Shown here piece after piece: positions 1 through 12,076 of a stretch of DNA of 64,000 nt (positions are counted from its first letter, which is position 1; every line of letters begins with the position of its first letter). The notes under the pieces are model-generated. The model was not told the DNA's origin, did not search any database, and worked only from the letters and a program-made list of their open reading frames with translations. The translations under genes were made by a program, and so were the position numbers. The stretch is from Rhizopus sp. PT2906 (taxonomy: Eukaryota; Mucoromycota; Mucoromycetes; Mucorales; Rhizopodaceae): NCBI GenBank assembly GCA_025529335.1, contig JAMYHX010000003.1, forward strand, positions 186,001 through 250,000, in the 5' to 3' direction.

Positions 1-1
1 T

Positions 2-913
2 AGTCAAAAGAAACTAGAACCAGATACAGAAGCAATATTCCCTTTTATTATTGAACTTCCTATGATCCAGTTTCCTCCATCTTCTCGAACTGTATCCAGT
101 GACAAAATGTTTTCTTATCAGTCTGATTTTGTACTCTCGGCCTTTTTAGATCCCACTAATGGTAAAGAACCGATCATGAAATCGCATAAATCTGTACTCT
201 ACATGCCTTTTGTTGAAACCATGTTATTCAAGAAACCTGTAATCATATCACCTAAATCAAGTCAAGGTAGCAGTAGTGAATCTGATGTCACTGTCAGTAT
301 GTCTGCCATGGACTATCTTCCTGGAGACGCGATCCAGGCCAAGATGTTACTAAAAAACGCGGCCAAGTCACAGGCTGAGTCTGTATCAGTAAAGTTATAC
401 CAAATACAAACATGGAAAAAGATTCCAGATATGATCAAGAAAGGAAGAGTACCCAACACAGAAAAGAAATACAAGCAACTCATAGCATCCAATACCATCA
501 AGCTTTCTGATTACAAAGATCAAGGCCAGTCATCGAACAAATCCATATCATCTACGTTTGACATCAGCCTGCCTATACCAATAGAAACAGTTCCTTCATT
601 TTCTTATAGTCCGATATTTTCCATTGGATATCAGTTACAGATCAGCATTAAACAAAAGAAGATATGGTCAGCTCTGCTAGAATTACCAGATATTCCGATA
701 ACAATTGGTACCTTGGGTTATGGTACTCGATCCTCACAAGAACTAAAAGTATATTCTGCATTCAAGAGTGTCTTTGAACAAGAACAAGATAATACAGATA
801 CATTACCAGTTCCACGATATCTGCAGGTAGTAGAGTATGAGGACTGTCTGCCACCTTATGAAGATCAACGATTACCGCTATATGAGCACGTGATGACTAA
901 TGCTGCCTCATAA
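2..913 (+). CDS. alpha-arrestin (ART-like trafficking adaptor), C-terminal part
   Basis: The frame is open from the first bases of the window to a TAA at 911-913 (303 residues visible), so the N-terminal half lies outside. What is visible begins with the end of an N-terminal arrestin lobe (FPFIIELP, then FPPSSRT), followed by a linker and a C-terminal lobe rich in short beta-strand-like segments (KLYQIQTW, FDISLPIPIE, IGYQLQISI). About 25 residues from the end is LPPYEDQ, a PPxY motif. In this family PPxY motifs bind the WW domains of Rsp5/Nedd4 ubiquitin ligases. The inferred role is directing ubiquitination and endocytosis of plasma-membrane transporters. Cargo cannot be read from sequence. 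No intron is needed in the visible part. Family assignment is good; the exact subfamily is not determined. Confidence 0.8.
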   Translation, partial: SQKKLEPDTEAIFPFIIELPMIQFPPSSRTVSSDKMFSYQSDFVLSAFLDPTNGKEPIMKSHKSVLYMPFVETMLFKKPVIISPKSSQGSSSESDVTVSMSAMDYLPGDAIQAKMLLKNAAKSQAESVSVKLYQIQTWKKIPDMIKKGRVPNTEKKYKQLIASNTIKLSDYKDQGQSSNKSISSTFDISLPIPIETVPSFSYSPIFSIGYQLQISIKQKKIWSALLELPDIPITIGTLGYGTRSSQELKVYSAFKSVFEQEQDNTDTLPVPRYLQVVEYEDCLPPYEDQRLPLYEHVMTNAAS

Positions 914-1096
914 GTTGATGACTCATTAAAAGCTCTTTGAGGCTTGTGTAAATACATTATATGCATGTGAATATATTGAAACAAGAATAGCATTTCCCTC
1001 CAAAAAAGGATGTGAATATGATATAATTTATGCCATTTATTTATAATTTTTTTACTATTTGCAATAAAAGATTACGGTCATTGGGATATTTTGTTA

Positions 1097-3616
1097 TTAT
1101 TGTTTTTTGTTGCTTTTTACATTGAGAGCACTGGGAACATTGAATAATGTCTTGAGTTCATGGTCAGTGAACCCGGTTCCGGCTGAATCAGGGAACAGTT
1201 CTCTCAGCATTCTAGGGAAAACACGGTTATTTTGTTCAGGTTCACCACGAATATATTTGAAGCCCCAGTTGGTTAAGGTAATAGGTGTCATTTCCTTTGT
1301 GAGTATACGATCTATAATAGGCAATGATTTTTAATTAAAAAGCACTAGAGTAGCAAAGTATATAAACTTACCGTTACGTAACAAGTTAACAGCATCACTC
1401 AAGATGGCTCTTCCCATGGTATAAGGCAAACGAAGACCAATAGGCTTGGATCGCTCGACCATTAAACCAGCGTAAAGTTCCACCTTATCTACTGTTCCAT
1501 ACATTTCCTCCAATGCCTTTTGAACACTAGGCTTTTCTGAAAAGTCGGAAAACTTGTTCAAGGGCATCAAGTTTAAGAATTTTCTGAATTCGTTAAAGTA
1601 GCAGGTTCCCAAAGCACGAGATTGGTTAATACCAGCGATTTCAATCATTTCGAAAGCAGAAGGCGTGTTTTGACCATTTCTAAATAACCCAAGAAAATTA
1701 GCAAATTGATTTGATAGATCAAGGAAACTAACTTACCCAACTTCTGAAGCAGATTGTTCAAATCCATATCTGATAGCCTTTATGATATCGACATCAGGGA
1801 AGGATCCAGTATCAAGATTACGATGGGTACCAGCAATCGGTAAACCCTTTTCCAGCTCTTCTTCTGAGGCATGTACAAAGTGATCATTGAAACATTTGAA
1901 GATGATGTCAAACATGCTTTCGTTGTCTGAGTGTGCTTTGGAAGTTAAGGTTGACACAGGACATTGCTTGTATGTACCCTTTCTGCAGTCACGAATAACA
2001 TCCATGACCTCCTTGAGCCATGCAGCATCCTTTTCACCAACAGCGGCATGCCATCTGTAAATGATGTTGAATTCAATAGATACAGCATTACCATAGATTG
2101 GGTTGCTTGGAGTAGCAAAAGGATCCAATACGAAATCTGAATCAGCAGTGGTTCCGATGATAGTTCTGATGTAATCATGGATAATAACATTGGCATAGCA
2201 TCCATTGTTGATCAAGCGAGCAGTTTGGAATAATGCCTCATCTTGCTCTTCTTCAGTAGCAATAGGCTTTCCAGGTCCGTATGAGAAGCGTCCATTTTCG
2301 TTTATCTCTAGTAATTTCTTTGCAATGTAGTTGTGGTTACGAGAAAATACGACCATGAGAGCAGCGACACCTACAAAATAATAAGTTTTAGTCAACAAAT
2401 GACAAGTATGGTTTTTTTTTCCCTCTTACCAGAAGGTTGAACGACGAGACGTTTATCGTACCACTGATCAGGTTTCAAGAGACCACCTTTCATTTCACGA
2501 ACAGATTCTTGTTGTTCACGGTTATTACCATAGAGTGGGGAGCTATAAGAGTATGAGCTAAGAGAAAGAGAAACAGGCAAACTTGTACTTACAGGTCCAG
2601 ATAACTAGTTGTCAAGTTGCGCTGTGGGTTCTTGGGATCAGTAGAGAATAAGTCATGTGTAATAAGAATAGCCAAGTAAAACAGAAGCATGTTGACGCCT
2701 CCTTCATGTGGGCTGAAGGTGCCATCAGGTCTTCTCATGAGTCTGTCAAAGACCTCTTTAGCAGGTGGAAGCTTTTCATTATTAAAAGAGCTGCTTGTAA
2801 CAGTCCTAACATAGTTGGAACCTGCTCGACCCTATGACACACAAAAGTAAGTACAACATAAAAGTAGAGTGTTAAGAACTTACCACTTCAGGATAAATCA
2901 AGCTGTTTTGAGAACCATCTGCGGTACGAAACTGATGACCGACATAGTTGATATAAGGTTTGGGCAAATCATTCTGCATTACAAATAAAAAATTAGTCTC
3001 TTGTTCTATTTAGTGTACAGGAACTTACATAAAAGGTAGCAATCAGTGGCTGTGTTACTACAGTGTTCAACTCACTGTATTCAGGGCCAAGCTTTCCCAA
3101 AATTTCCATGACAGCTTCAAATGTATTATTTCTGTCATTCACAGGGAAGTTGCTGCTAAGGATTCTGCGCGACATCCGTTAGAATCTACGTGTGATCTTT
3201 TTCTTTTTCTTTTTACCTTTCAGTAACAGCCTTTAGTAACGTTATTTGTTGACCGATGGGTAAAGAGACAATATCCCTCAATGCACCAACAGTAGTATCG
3301 TTTATGTTCAAGGCATGCTTGATGTTTTCTTTAATGGCTGCCCATGTCCATTTGGAGCCAGTGGGGTTACTAGAAGGAGTAGGTTCAACTGCGCGCGCGC
3401 TTCCTGGCGCTTTAGAAGACTTGATATTGTCAACAAGAATTGTAAAGTGCTTGAACAATTCTTGTTGATCCATACGATTTTCAACTGCATGAAGATACTC
3501 TTTGATATCCATCTTGGGAGGTGGGAGCTGTCAAGGAAGGAGGGCATTGAGCTAAGGATGAGACATACAAGATAAAGGGAACTTACATTGTTATTTGGCG
3601 ATACGCTATTCAACAT
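1097..3616 (-). CDS. heme-peroxidase-type fatty-acid dioxygenase, no P450 domain (Ppo/linoleate DOX-like)
   Basis: Nine exons: 3587-3616, 3217-3527, 3029-3164, 2884-2973, 2593-2831, 2430-2542, 1737-2370, 1372-1679, 1097-1311. All joins keep frame and give about 691 residues. The product matches the animal-heme-peroxidase domain of fungal psi-factor-producing oxygenases. There is a distal-histidine region LITHDLFSTDP (His about 248), then DLSPLYGNN, then the cyclooxygenase-like Y-R-W-H (Tyr about 411, proximal His about 414). In characterised family members this Tyr abstracts hydrogen from an 18-carbon fatty acid and the His binds heme. The protein stops soon after the dioxygenase domain (LFNVPSALNV). 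The C-terminal P450 hydroperoxide isomerase of ascomycete PpoA, which is over 1000 residues, is absent. It should therefore make fatty-acid hydroperoxides rather than diols. Substrate is inferred. Confidence 0.88.
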
Positions 3617-4987
3617 TTTGTTTCTTGACTATCAAAAGAAAAAGAAATCAAATTGATCAAGGAACGCGCTTATTTAAATGATTGCGTTAGTATCACCTTT
3701 CTCATACCTTTTTAAGATTAATTTCCTCTGGGCAAGTATGCACGATGCCCTCAGTGTAAACAAAAAAGAGAATGGTATTCCTTAATTATCTATTTTTGCA
3801 TAACCTTTGTCTCTCTTTTTCTTCTCCTTGTTGTTTTATGATTATTTTTGTTTGAGAATATCAAAAATTACGCCAAAGCATGTATATGTGTAACTATTTA
3901 CTATTTCGTAAATGTGTTTCAGCAGATGTACATCGTGGCACATGCTGTAACTGTGGCTATTCCTTACTTGTTGAGCTACCGTTAATTAGAGTATTATTCT
4001 TCTTGAATATGCCGTAAGAAATAATAACATGCTTATAAGTAGCAAATATATGTTAAAATTCAAAATGACCACCACTAAAGCACAATATGATAAACAGAGG
4101 CTTAGTCCACTCTTAGGTACACAAGAATGAATCCGGGGTTCACGGAATAGTCCTCATTTTTAGTCAAAAAAGCTTATTTTGATGTTACATTCTGGCAATG
4201 GAGAGGGGGGGCTATATTTTGTTTATCGCATTTCACATAGTCATATGCAAAATGAAAGATATTAATATGCTATTTCCCTCATTTTGCATCATTAAATTGC
4301 TGTGTGAATGATGTTTATAAGCAGGGTACATCTAAACTTTCCTATTACATAAGTACTTGCATCGATATACATAATTGTTTGGCTAACTTTAATTGAATGG
4401 CGAAGAAAAAAGTAATCTCGTATGAAGTGAACTGTGCATACACACACAAGGTCATGGCACAGTGTCCTTAAAATTGCCACATTTTAGTACAAGTCGCGAA
4501 AATGTAGTAGAAATAAAAGTGCATTAGTGTATGCTTTTAAGTTGATGATAATCATCGAGCGGTTAAGCACATGTTTATAGGAGGCATCACGCTGATAACA
4601 AACTAGGTTGAGAGTAGGTAATTCTTTTGTGAGACATCAGTCAAAATAGTTTACCATATTTACAATCTTCTCCTATTGTTTATTCTTTACTCTGCATGCG
4701 TTCGTGTGAGTATATCTTCAGGTCCTTTTTGCCGTCTTCAGTATGTGTGATACCAAACTAGCGTAAACATACAAGCTATCTTAAAGATGAGCATTTTAAA
4801 TATACATTATTATGATACACTTGAAAATGGTGATGATAATAGTAATCACAAAATAGTCGAAAGGACACATTTTGCCCTTTAAAGATAGCTTTTCCGAACC
4901 TATTTCCCACCCGAGGACAGGACTCTGAAGCGTGAGATGACACACACACAGAAAATATACTCGAATACACATGTGTACGAAAAGAGT
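3617..4987. other. intergenic, no gene seen
   Basis: About 1.4 kb between the dioxygenase start and the REX1-like stop, AT-rich with short homopolymer runs. Open frames here are under 65 codons with no recognisable product. The part next to 3616 should hold the dioxygenase promoter (minus strand), but I cannot name a site in it. Confidence 0.6.
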
Positions 4988-7017
4988 TTATTTATCAGTT
5001 CCTTTGACATGAATAAATACAAATCCACGACGAGTCGAATCAGACGTTTGCTCTAAGAGTAATTCTTCCTCTGGACTCCAACGTTCTTCCATCGGAATAT
5101 CTTCCAAGCCTATTTTTTTCAAGTTCTTTTTGTATTGTAACCGCTTTTCTCTTAATCTATTAAAGTTATTAGCATCATCTCTTCTACCCTCTTACACTTA
5201 CTCTTCTCTTTGTTTGTTTTTTCTATATCCAGTCGACAAACAAAATACAGTATAAGGCTCCGCATGTTTATAAACGTTGGAAAATAAGGCATGAAATGTT
5301 GATTGCCTATCTTGTTCTGTTTCTTGTGGCAGGTCGAGTCGGGCAAAAATAAACTTTTTTGAAGGATGTAATTCAATCAGTTTCTTGCACACATGCTCAT
5401 CATTCGCTTCTGGAAAGTAGCCCTTTAAGAGATGTTCTGATAACATTCGATTCATAGACACGCTCAAGTTTGCATTTGTCTCAATCACGGCTGCCTCTTG
5501 CTCTTGACTGTTCAAATTATCTAGAATAGTCTTGACTTGGGATAAACCCGTGAGACCATAATTTATACCACGCTGAAGCTTGCGTTCTACTAATTCTAAG
5601 CTGGCAATAGCATCCTCACATGGATCATGGCCATCCACGCTTTCCACCTGAATTGATCGTTTCAGGTACTTTGCAACCAAATCTTTCAGTGATGCTTTAT
5701 AAGGTGGTCCATTCTTATGATGATATATGATTGAAGTATCGATAATATATGGATGCTTCATTCTTAAGCATCTTAAGTCATTGACTAATCCATGACCGAC
5801 AAGAATGGTGTCACCGTCAATCAAAGTCAAAAGCTTTTTTTGAATGTCTGCCAATGTCGTATTGACTCCTACAAGTGATTGTTCACTGACACCACTAATG
5901 TGCGTAATATAGTCTGTAACTTCCTCTGTCGGTTTTACAAACTCATTAATAAGTATAGTGTGATCTATAATACTTGTTATATATAGTGTATATGCTGAAT
6001 TATCTATCATAACCTACCTCTATCAATTAGCGCTACTCTAGTAATAGCATACCCATTTACTGTTTTACACTACACATAGACATGTCAGCTATTGTTCATT
6101 GATGACTATGCCTTTATCTACCATTTCACAATCGAGGGCAACCAGTCTTTTCACTTTTGCTCCCTTTCCAGGTGATGTTTCTACCCAACCGTCTTCTAAT
6201 ACGCTATTGGAATCTAACGATGAATGAATTGGAAAATCTTCCATCTTTAATTCTTCTAGTGTCATGACAAGCATTTCTGGAGGAATAGCCAAGGTTCCAT
6301 CTGGTAGCTTCTCCTCTTCCTCTCGTCTCTTTTTTACATCTGCCTTGGTTAAAGGCACTTCTAGTAGGTCCATAAACCGGTCACCCACTCTCTTGTATTG
6401 ATCAAACCCCACTACAGTAACTAAGCCAATGACATCGTCCTCTACGTTGATATAATCCCGAATACTGCTCGAAATAATCTTGTCGTAAACTTCTGGAGTG
6501 TCTGACTTGGATACCCAAGGTACCTCTAATGGTAGACCTAGCTCGTGAGGATCCAAAATGGGCGCATCTATAAAAATAACCTTTCCAACTGGTTGTACTC
6601 CTGAAAACTCGGGCAGCTCAGCAAAAGGTGTTGGCTTATTCATTTTAAAGAGAGCAAATAACAATCTACGGATATCCTTCATTGATGCATAATCTTTGAC
6701 TTGCTTCAAAATGACTTTTGGATGAACAATCTAATATGGTATTATTAAACTTATTTCCTTTCTTTTGCTCGAGAATTACCACTTGATCATCAATAACTTC
6801 ATAAGCCATCTTGAGATGGATTGCCTTCATTGTTGACTTTTTCAATTTTCTGTATATTTTTGTTTCCATAGTTCTCTGTTTCTTATTCTCAGCTGGTTAT
6901 AATAAATAAGCGTGTCTTAACAAGCTTTTGTTTATATTTACTATTTTCAATCACTTCTGGACTCTCTTTGCGTTTCTGGTCTATAAAAGTTTCTATAATG
7001 GAGCAATCGTCACTCAT
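4988..7017 (-). CDS. REX1: REX1/RNH70-type 3'-5' RNA exonuclease (DEDDh)
   Basis: Six exons: 6942-7017, 6780-6892, 6122-6730, 6018-6069, 5202-5964, 4988-5156; about 593 residues, close to yeast Rnh70 (about 553). All three DEDDh exonuclease blocks are present: ExoI ALDCEM (Asp about 263, Glu about 265), ExoII VGHGLVNDL (Asp about 346) and ExoIII HDPCEDA (His about 396, Asp about 401). The ExoI block is completed only by splicing a 52-nt intron; reading through gives a stop. The start at 7017 was chosen because an in-frame TAA lies two codons upstream and the first intron joins cleanly. Family members trim 3' ends of 5S rRNA, 5.8S rRNA and some tRNAs in the nucleus. The N-terminus is rich in Lys/Arg, and the C-terminal 55 residues are charged. 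Confidence 0.9.
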
Positions 7018-8322
7018 TTGTTAATCAACAACAGATTCGTATCGTGTTTTTATTTTTATGATTTTTAAGGGGCGCATAAGAGTGACTGGATTTACGCTCT
7101 TACTCAAACTGTCTCTAATGCCAAGGTTTTGAAACAACCTTAACTTAACTAAATTTAAAACACATGAGGGAGCCATTTTGATCTTGATGTAAACTTTTAA
7201 TGGCAATCTTTTTGATATAGAACAATTGATATATAATGTTTGTACTACTGACGTTCCTGACGTGCGTTTCATAGTAGTGCATAAATTTTATTCTTTATTT
7301 GTTTATCGTGCATCAAACGATAAATGATACTAATATCTTACTCTAATAAAACAGGTGAGAAATTTTGTGATGTTATTGGATAGTAAAAAAAGAGTACGTT
7401 TAGACTATTTTTAAAGACGTTTACTATAGAAAAGAAAACATAGCAACAGACTGTGAATAAGCCCATGACGACTACTTTATCATAAAATTCTCGCAATAGA
7501 GTACCGGATTTCTATTCAAATATGATATTTTGGTAAAGGAAGAATGATTTGCATCAAATATTGTTGTTTGGACATTATTAAGAAATACCGAAAGAAGCCT
7601 AAACAAAAACAGCCAAGATGAAATACAAAGTCTAGAGTTGCTATACTCAACCATGGATCTTCATCAACATGATACGACAGTCCTATTTATACCTTCTTGG
7701 TGATTTATTTTTTGCTTAAACAACCCTATCCCAAGGTCTGTCAGCCCAACTCATACATGTCACAAAGATGGCATATAAAAGCAGCCGGTCTTGATACCGT
7801 CATGTCTAATCCTCATTTTATCTGCTCAGAAAAAGCATTAGAGCAATGTAACTGGCTAACAGATCCAACCAAGTAAAGAAAGCATACAAGTTAGTTCTTT
7901 GTCACAAATATCTGACAATCAAATATAAATCAGCCACGTTAAATAATGTTGTGGGGGATGTGATGGTAGTAGTATTCTGTATTATCTTTTTTATATTCCT
8001 TTTGTCTGTTTAGAGAAAGTTATCCTGCCTATGTCCTTTTTTTATAATCAAAATACAAGGCTGTAACTCTTTTTTTTTTCCGTTGATTGTGTCATTATCA
8101 TAATTATTATTATAGGATGTGAAAATTTCCCCAAGATCAGAAAGTTGGTGTGACCAGTGCCTGAGTGCTGTGTTTAAATGGGACCCTATCATTGTTCTTG
8201 TCATAACTGTCCCGTGATATATTTAATACATCGTTAAACCAATAATGAGCTTCCTTATATAGTCCATTCATGAACCTTTTCTTTCTTCTTCTTTCATTTC
8301 ATATTCAAATACTTGGTTCACA
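7018..8322. other. intergenic between divergent genes, no gene seen
   Basis: 1.3 kb separating the REX1-like gene (minus) from the CLC gene (plus). Small ORFs at 7021-7272 and 7472-7654 look random. A TATATAG at about 8256-8262, 60-65 bp before the CLC ATG, is a plausible TATA element. Confidence 0.5.
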
Positions 8323-11300
8323 ATGAGTCATCCTACCGAAAGTTCCTCTTTGCTAGAAAGAAGAAGGCAATCTAAATCACACTATTACACTTCCGACATG
8401 TCCGTACCTTTGCCTTCCCCTTCTCCCAACATCACAAAAGAGGACACTGACGGAAGAGGAGAACACACAAGATATCATAAATTTAGATTATTTAATAAAA
8501 GATCAGGGCTCTATGACGAAGATAGACAGAGTCTAGTAAACGAAAGCACAGGTGTAAGAGTATGGAATGAGTCTTATTCTAGCATAGGTAAAGTTTATTT
8601 CTATTAAAATATAGGATTTTATTAATAATAATAATATATAGATTGAATACATGACAGAATCAAAGAAGGTATACGAAAAAGGAAGCTGCGTCACATTCAT
8701 GGAGCAAAAGGACGCTTGATGAAGACAGGTGATGCAGCACAGGCATGGATATTAGTCACCATCATTGGAACAGTAGTAGCTGTTATTGCTTGGTGTATAG
8801 ATGTCGTTCAGGAATGGATGTCAGATCTCAAACAAGGTTATTGTTCAAACAACTGGTTACTAAATCGTAATTTCTGTTGCTGGGAAACAAAAGGTACAGA
8901 ACTGCAGAAAAAATGGACAGAACTGAGATTAAATGAATTACCTCTTATAGAAGGTGAATGTCATGCATGGAGATCATGGCCATCTGTATTACAAATAGAG
9001 GGTGAAACTGAAAGCTATTTGACGTCAATGTTTGTCTATACTGCATTTGGTGTAAGGTACCATTCCATTTCGAGAAAATCTATTCTGATCGCTACTCTAT
9101 TATCTAGTTGCTCTTTTCATTTATAGCAGCCTCCATGGTCAAATATACCGGTGAGAAAGTTAGAGTTCGTAAGGAACCAGGTCATGTTACGTTCTCAAAG
9201 TCGTCATCGATGGTATCCGTTCTATCTGACAATAAACAGCATAATAGAGTAGAGTCACCACAGTATGAGACAAGGACTGCGTACTACTCTGCTGGCTCAG
9301 GCATCCCAGAGGTCAAGGTCATACTCGGAGGCTTTGTGATCAAAGGATTCTTGGGTATAAAAACTCTCATTGTGAAAAGTGTAGGCATGGTAAAGTGTAC
9401 AAAAGGTACTAAACCAGTTTTGCCTCAATATACTCAGCCATCTTTTTCCTTTTTTAGATCTTTTCTACATCAGCGGGACTTACAGTTGGAAAAGAAGGTC
9501 CTTTTGTGCATTTGGCCTGCTCAGCCGGAAATATCGCTTGCAGATTGTTTCCAAAATTTAACAAGAATGAAAGTAAGAATCTTTTGAGTTTGAAAGACAT
9601 GCATATTCAGTATCTCCTCTCCTTTTAGGTAAAAGAAGAGAAATCTTATCAGCTGCCGCTGCATCTGGCGTTGCTGTTGCCTTTGGTGCTCCTATTGGAG
9701 GAGTCTTGTTTAGTTTAGAAGAAGTGAGTTATTATTTTCCTATGAAGACAATGATCAGGAGCTACTGCTGTGCAATGGTAGCAGCCATCGTGTTGAAGGT
9801 ATATGCACTACAATTTTGCTCTTTTGTTTACTAAAACTTAATTATTATTTGTGGTAGATTATGGATCCCTTTGGAACAGGGAAAATAGTCTTATTTCAAG
9901 TATCATACGACAAGGATTATCATCTATTTGAACTGGTTCCTCTGGTCATATGCGCTGCACTTGCTGTAAGCTTAAAACAAATATAGACAGAATACTGAAC
10001 TAAAATCATTCTAGGGGCTCTTTGGCACATTAGTCACACACTTCAACATTCGATATCAACATTTGAGAAAGGCTACCTTTATCGGAAGGCATCCTATTAC
10101 CGAGGTGCTCTGTATCATGGTCCTGACTTCACTCGTGTGCTACTGGAATCCATTTGCAAGGTATGTCTCAAACTAATACTCTATTCAATCACTTGACATA
10201 TAACAATTTTTAGAATGAGTCTAACCGAGTTTGCCGCACATCTATTTTCTGAATGTTCACCCACCAACGACAACGGTGGACTTTGCGCGTAAGTAGCAAA
10301 AAATGTAAAAGATAGATGTATATGAACCCATACTTGATAGACGAACCATTGCAGAGATACCCCAGCTACTTTATCTACTAGTAACAACACTTGTCATCAA
10401 GATGTGTTTAACAACGATTACGTTTGGCTGCTTGGTTCCTGGCGGAATCTTTTTACCAAGTCTGATTATCGGCGCAATCACTGGTAGAATGATGGGTCTA
10501 ATTATGCAGTATGTCACAACAACACATCAGACGGCATGGCCATTTACAGCTTGTGCATATGATTTTGAAACACGTGGTGAATGTGTGATACCTGGTGTCT
10601 ATGCTATTGTAGGAGCTGCAGCGGGCTTGGCAGGCGTTACAAGAACGACAAGTAAGAAAGTGTGATGGTTAATGGACAATAGCTCTAACCAATATTTTAT
10701 CCCTTTATAGTATCACTGGTAGTCATTATGTTTGAGCTAACCTATTCCTTAACGTACGCTTTACCTATCATGATTTCTGTTATGGTAAGATATACATGAG
10801 GAACTTTGCGAGATGATACTAAGATGATGATAATATAGGTTGCCAAATGGGTTGCAGACGCCATATTTGTAGAAGGAATATACGATTTATTAATCGACTT
10901 GAAGCAGTACCCATACCTTGAAGCGAAGAAGGACTATGTTCACACAATGACTATTATGGACATTATGGAATGTTTACCTTCTATTGATGCTGATAAACCA
11001 GTGTCGATAGAGCAACTGAAACAGAAACTACGTGTTATTGCTGCCCTTGGGTATAGTGAAGATGGTGGATTCCCAGTGTTAAGCGAGGGCGATGTGTTGG
11101 AAGGATATATTGCTACCAGTGAGCTTTCACATGGCTTAGATTTACTAGAGGCTGCATTGAAACGAAGGATGACGGAAGAAGAGATTGCGCAAGTGTCTTG
11201 TTATATTAGAAAGCAACCATCCGAAAATTACATGATCACAACATTAAATCAAGGCTTAAAGACACCCATTAGAAACTTATTGACAGTAACCAAAGATCAT

Positions 11301-11597
11301 GACAGTATCAACGAGGACATGCTTGTCACAAAACAAGCATTGAATGACTTCTCACTTTATGTTGATCATGTAATACATCAATCTACTCTCTATTTCTATC
11401 ATTCTCACTCCTTTTTTTATTATTATTAGGCTCCGCTAACCATCAATCAAAATGCTTCCATGACATTGTTAATGGATATGTTTACTAAGCTTGGTGCTAG
11501 ATATGTATGTGTTACATACTCAAATGGAAAGTACCTTGGTATTATACACAAGAGAAGATTATTGGCTTATCTGAAAGAGGTCAATGAGGACGAATAA
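8323..11597 (+). CDS. CLC-family chloride channel or Cl-/H+ antiporter, with an in-frame TGA
   Basis: Twelve exons: 8323-8587, 8642-9051, 9108-9389, 9458-9572, 9629-9798, 9858-9965, 10015-10160, 10214-10288, 10341-10651, 10711-10784, 10839-11369, 11430-11597; 884 codons plus stop. The CLC selectivity motifs are GSGIPEVK, GKEGPFVH and PGGIFLPS. The Glu in GKEGP is the gating/proton glutamate of exchanger-type CLCs, so a Gef1-like endomembrane antiporter is likely. Two CBS-type regions follow (about residues 680 to the end). One defect shows: with the only frame-consistent 54-nt intron, codon 90 is TGA (8644-8646), where relatives typically have Trp in an I-D-W-I-H-D context. Everything downstream stays in frame. 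An in-frame ATG at 8719 lies before the first membrane helix and could start a shorter protein. It may be a real nonsense allele, readthrough or a base error. Confidence 0.88.
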
Positions 11598-12076
11598 GAC
11601 ATAGAAATAAACGTTTTTTTTTTTATATATTGTTTTCTATTGTTATGCGTTCAAGACAATAGAATAATAAAAGGGGATGTGAATATACAATCGATAATGT
11701 TGATGAATCCATGTCATCAAATAAATAAGCGATAGAAAACCTGTATCTTCTTTTAAAGGAAAGACCAAAGAGGATTTATCTTTTATAGTTGTTATTATCA
11801 TTTCTCTCTCGACTTTTGAATCATAAGCTTTACCTTTGGCTTTTATCTTCTTTCTAAAGTACTACAGACATTGCAAAGTTGGATTAGCTTAAACTAATAA
11901 ACGAGATTACTGTTAAGGCTACCTATTCAAAGACTGACAACATCTGGATACCAAAAGAGAAAGAGAGAAAAGAAAAGATTGAAGTAGGTTGCATGAAAAA
12001 AGATGGCCAGTGTGACTTTTATGAACAATCTCAGATTAATCCAAGACGATGAGCTGAACTTTCTTTTTACATTCTA
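11598..12076. other. intergenic, promoter side of VPS25
   Basis: 479 bp between the CLC stop and the VPS25 start on the same strand. It contains poly-T and AT-rich sequence and no ORF. I cannot place a core promoter with confidence. Confidence 0.5.

Noticed and set aside
7021..7272. 83-codon minus-strand ORF between REX1-like and CLC genes
   Set aside because: No domain and random-like composition. The genuine REX1-like first exon begins just beside it at 7017 in a different frame with a stop between.
8588..8641. Explaining the CLC TGA by an alternative splice
   Set aside because: The acceptor ending at about 8614 would leave a roughly 27-nt intron and an in-frame TAA. The CAG at about 8656 shifts frame relative to exon 1. 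No GT donor upstream in exon 1 restores frame.
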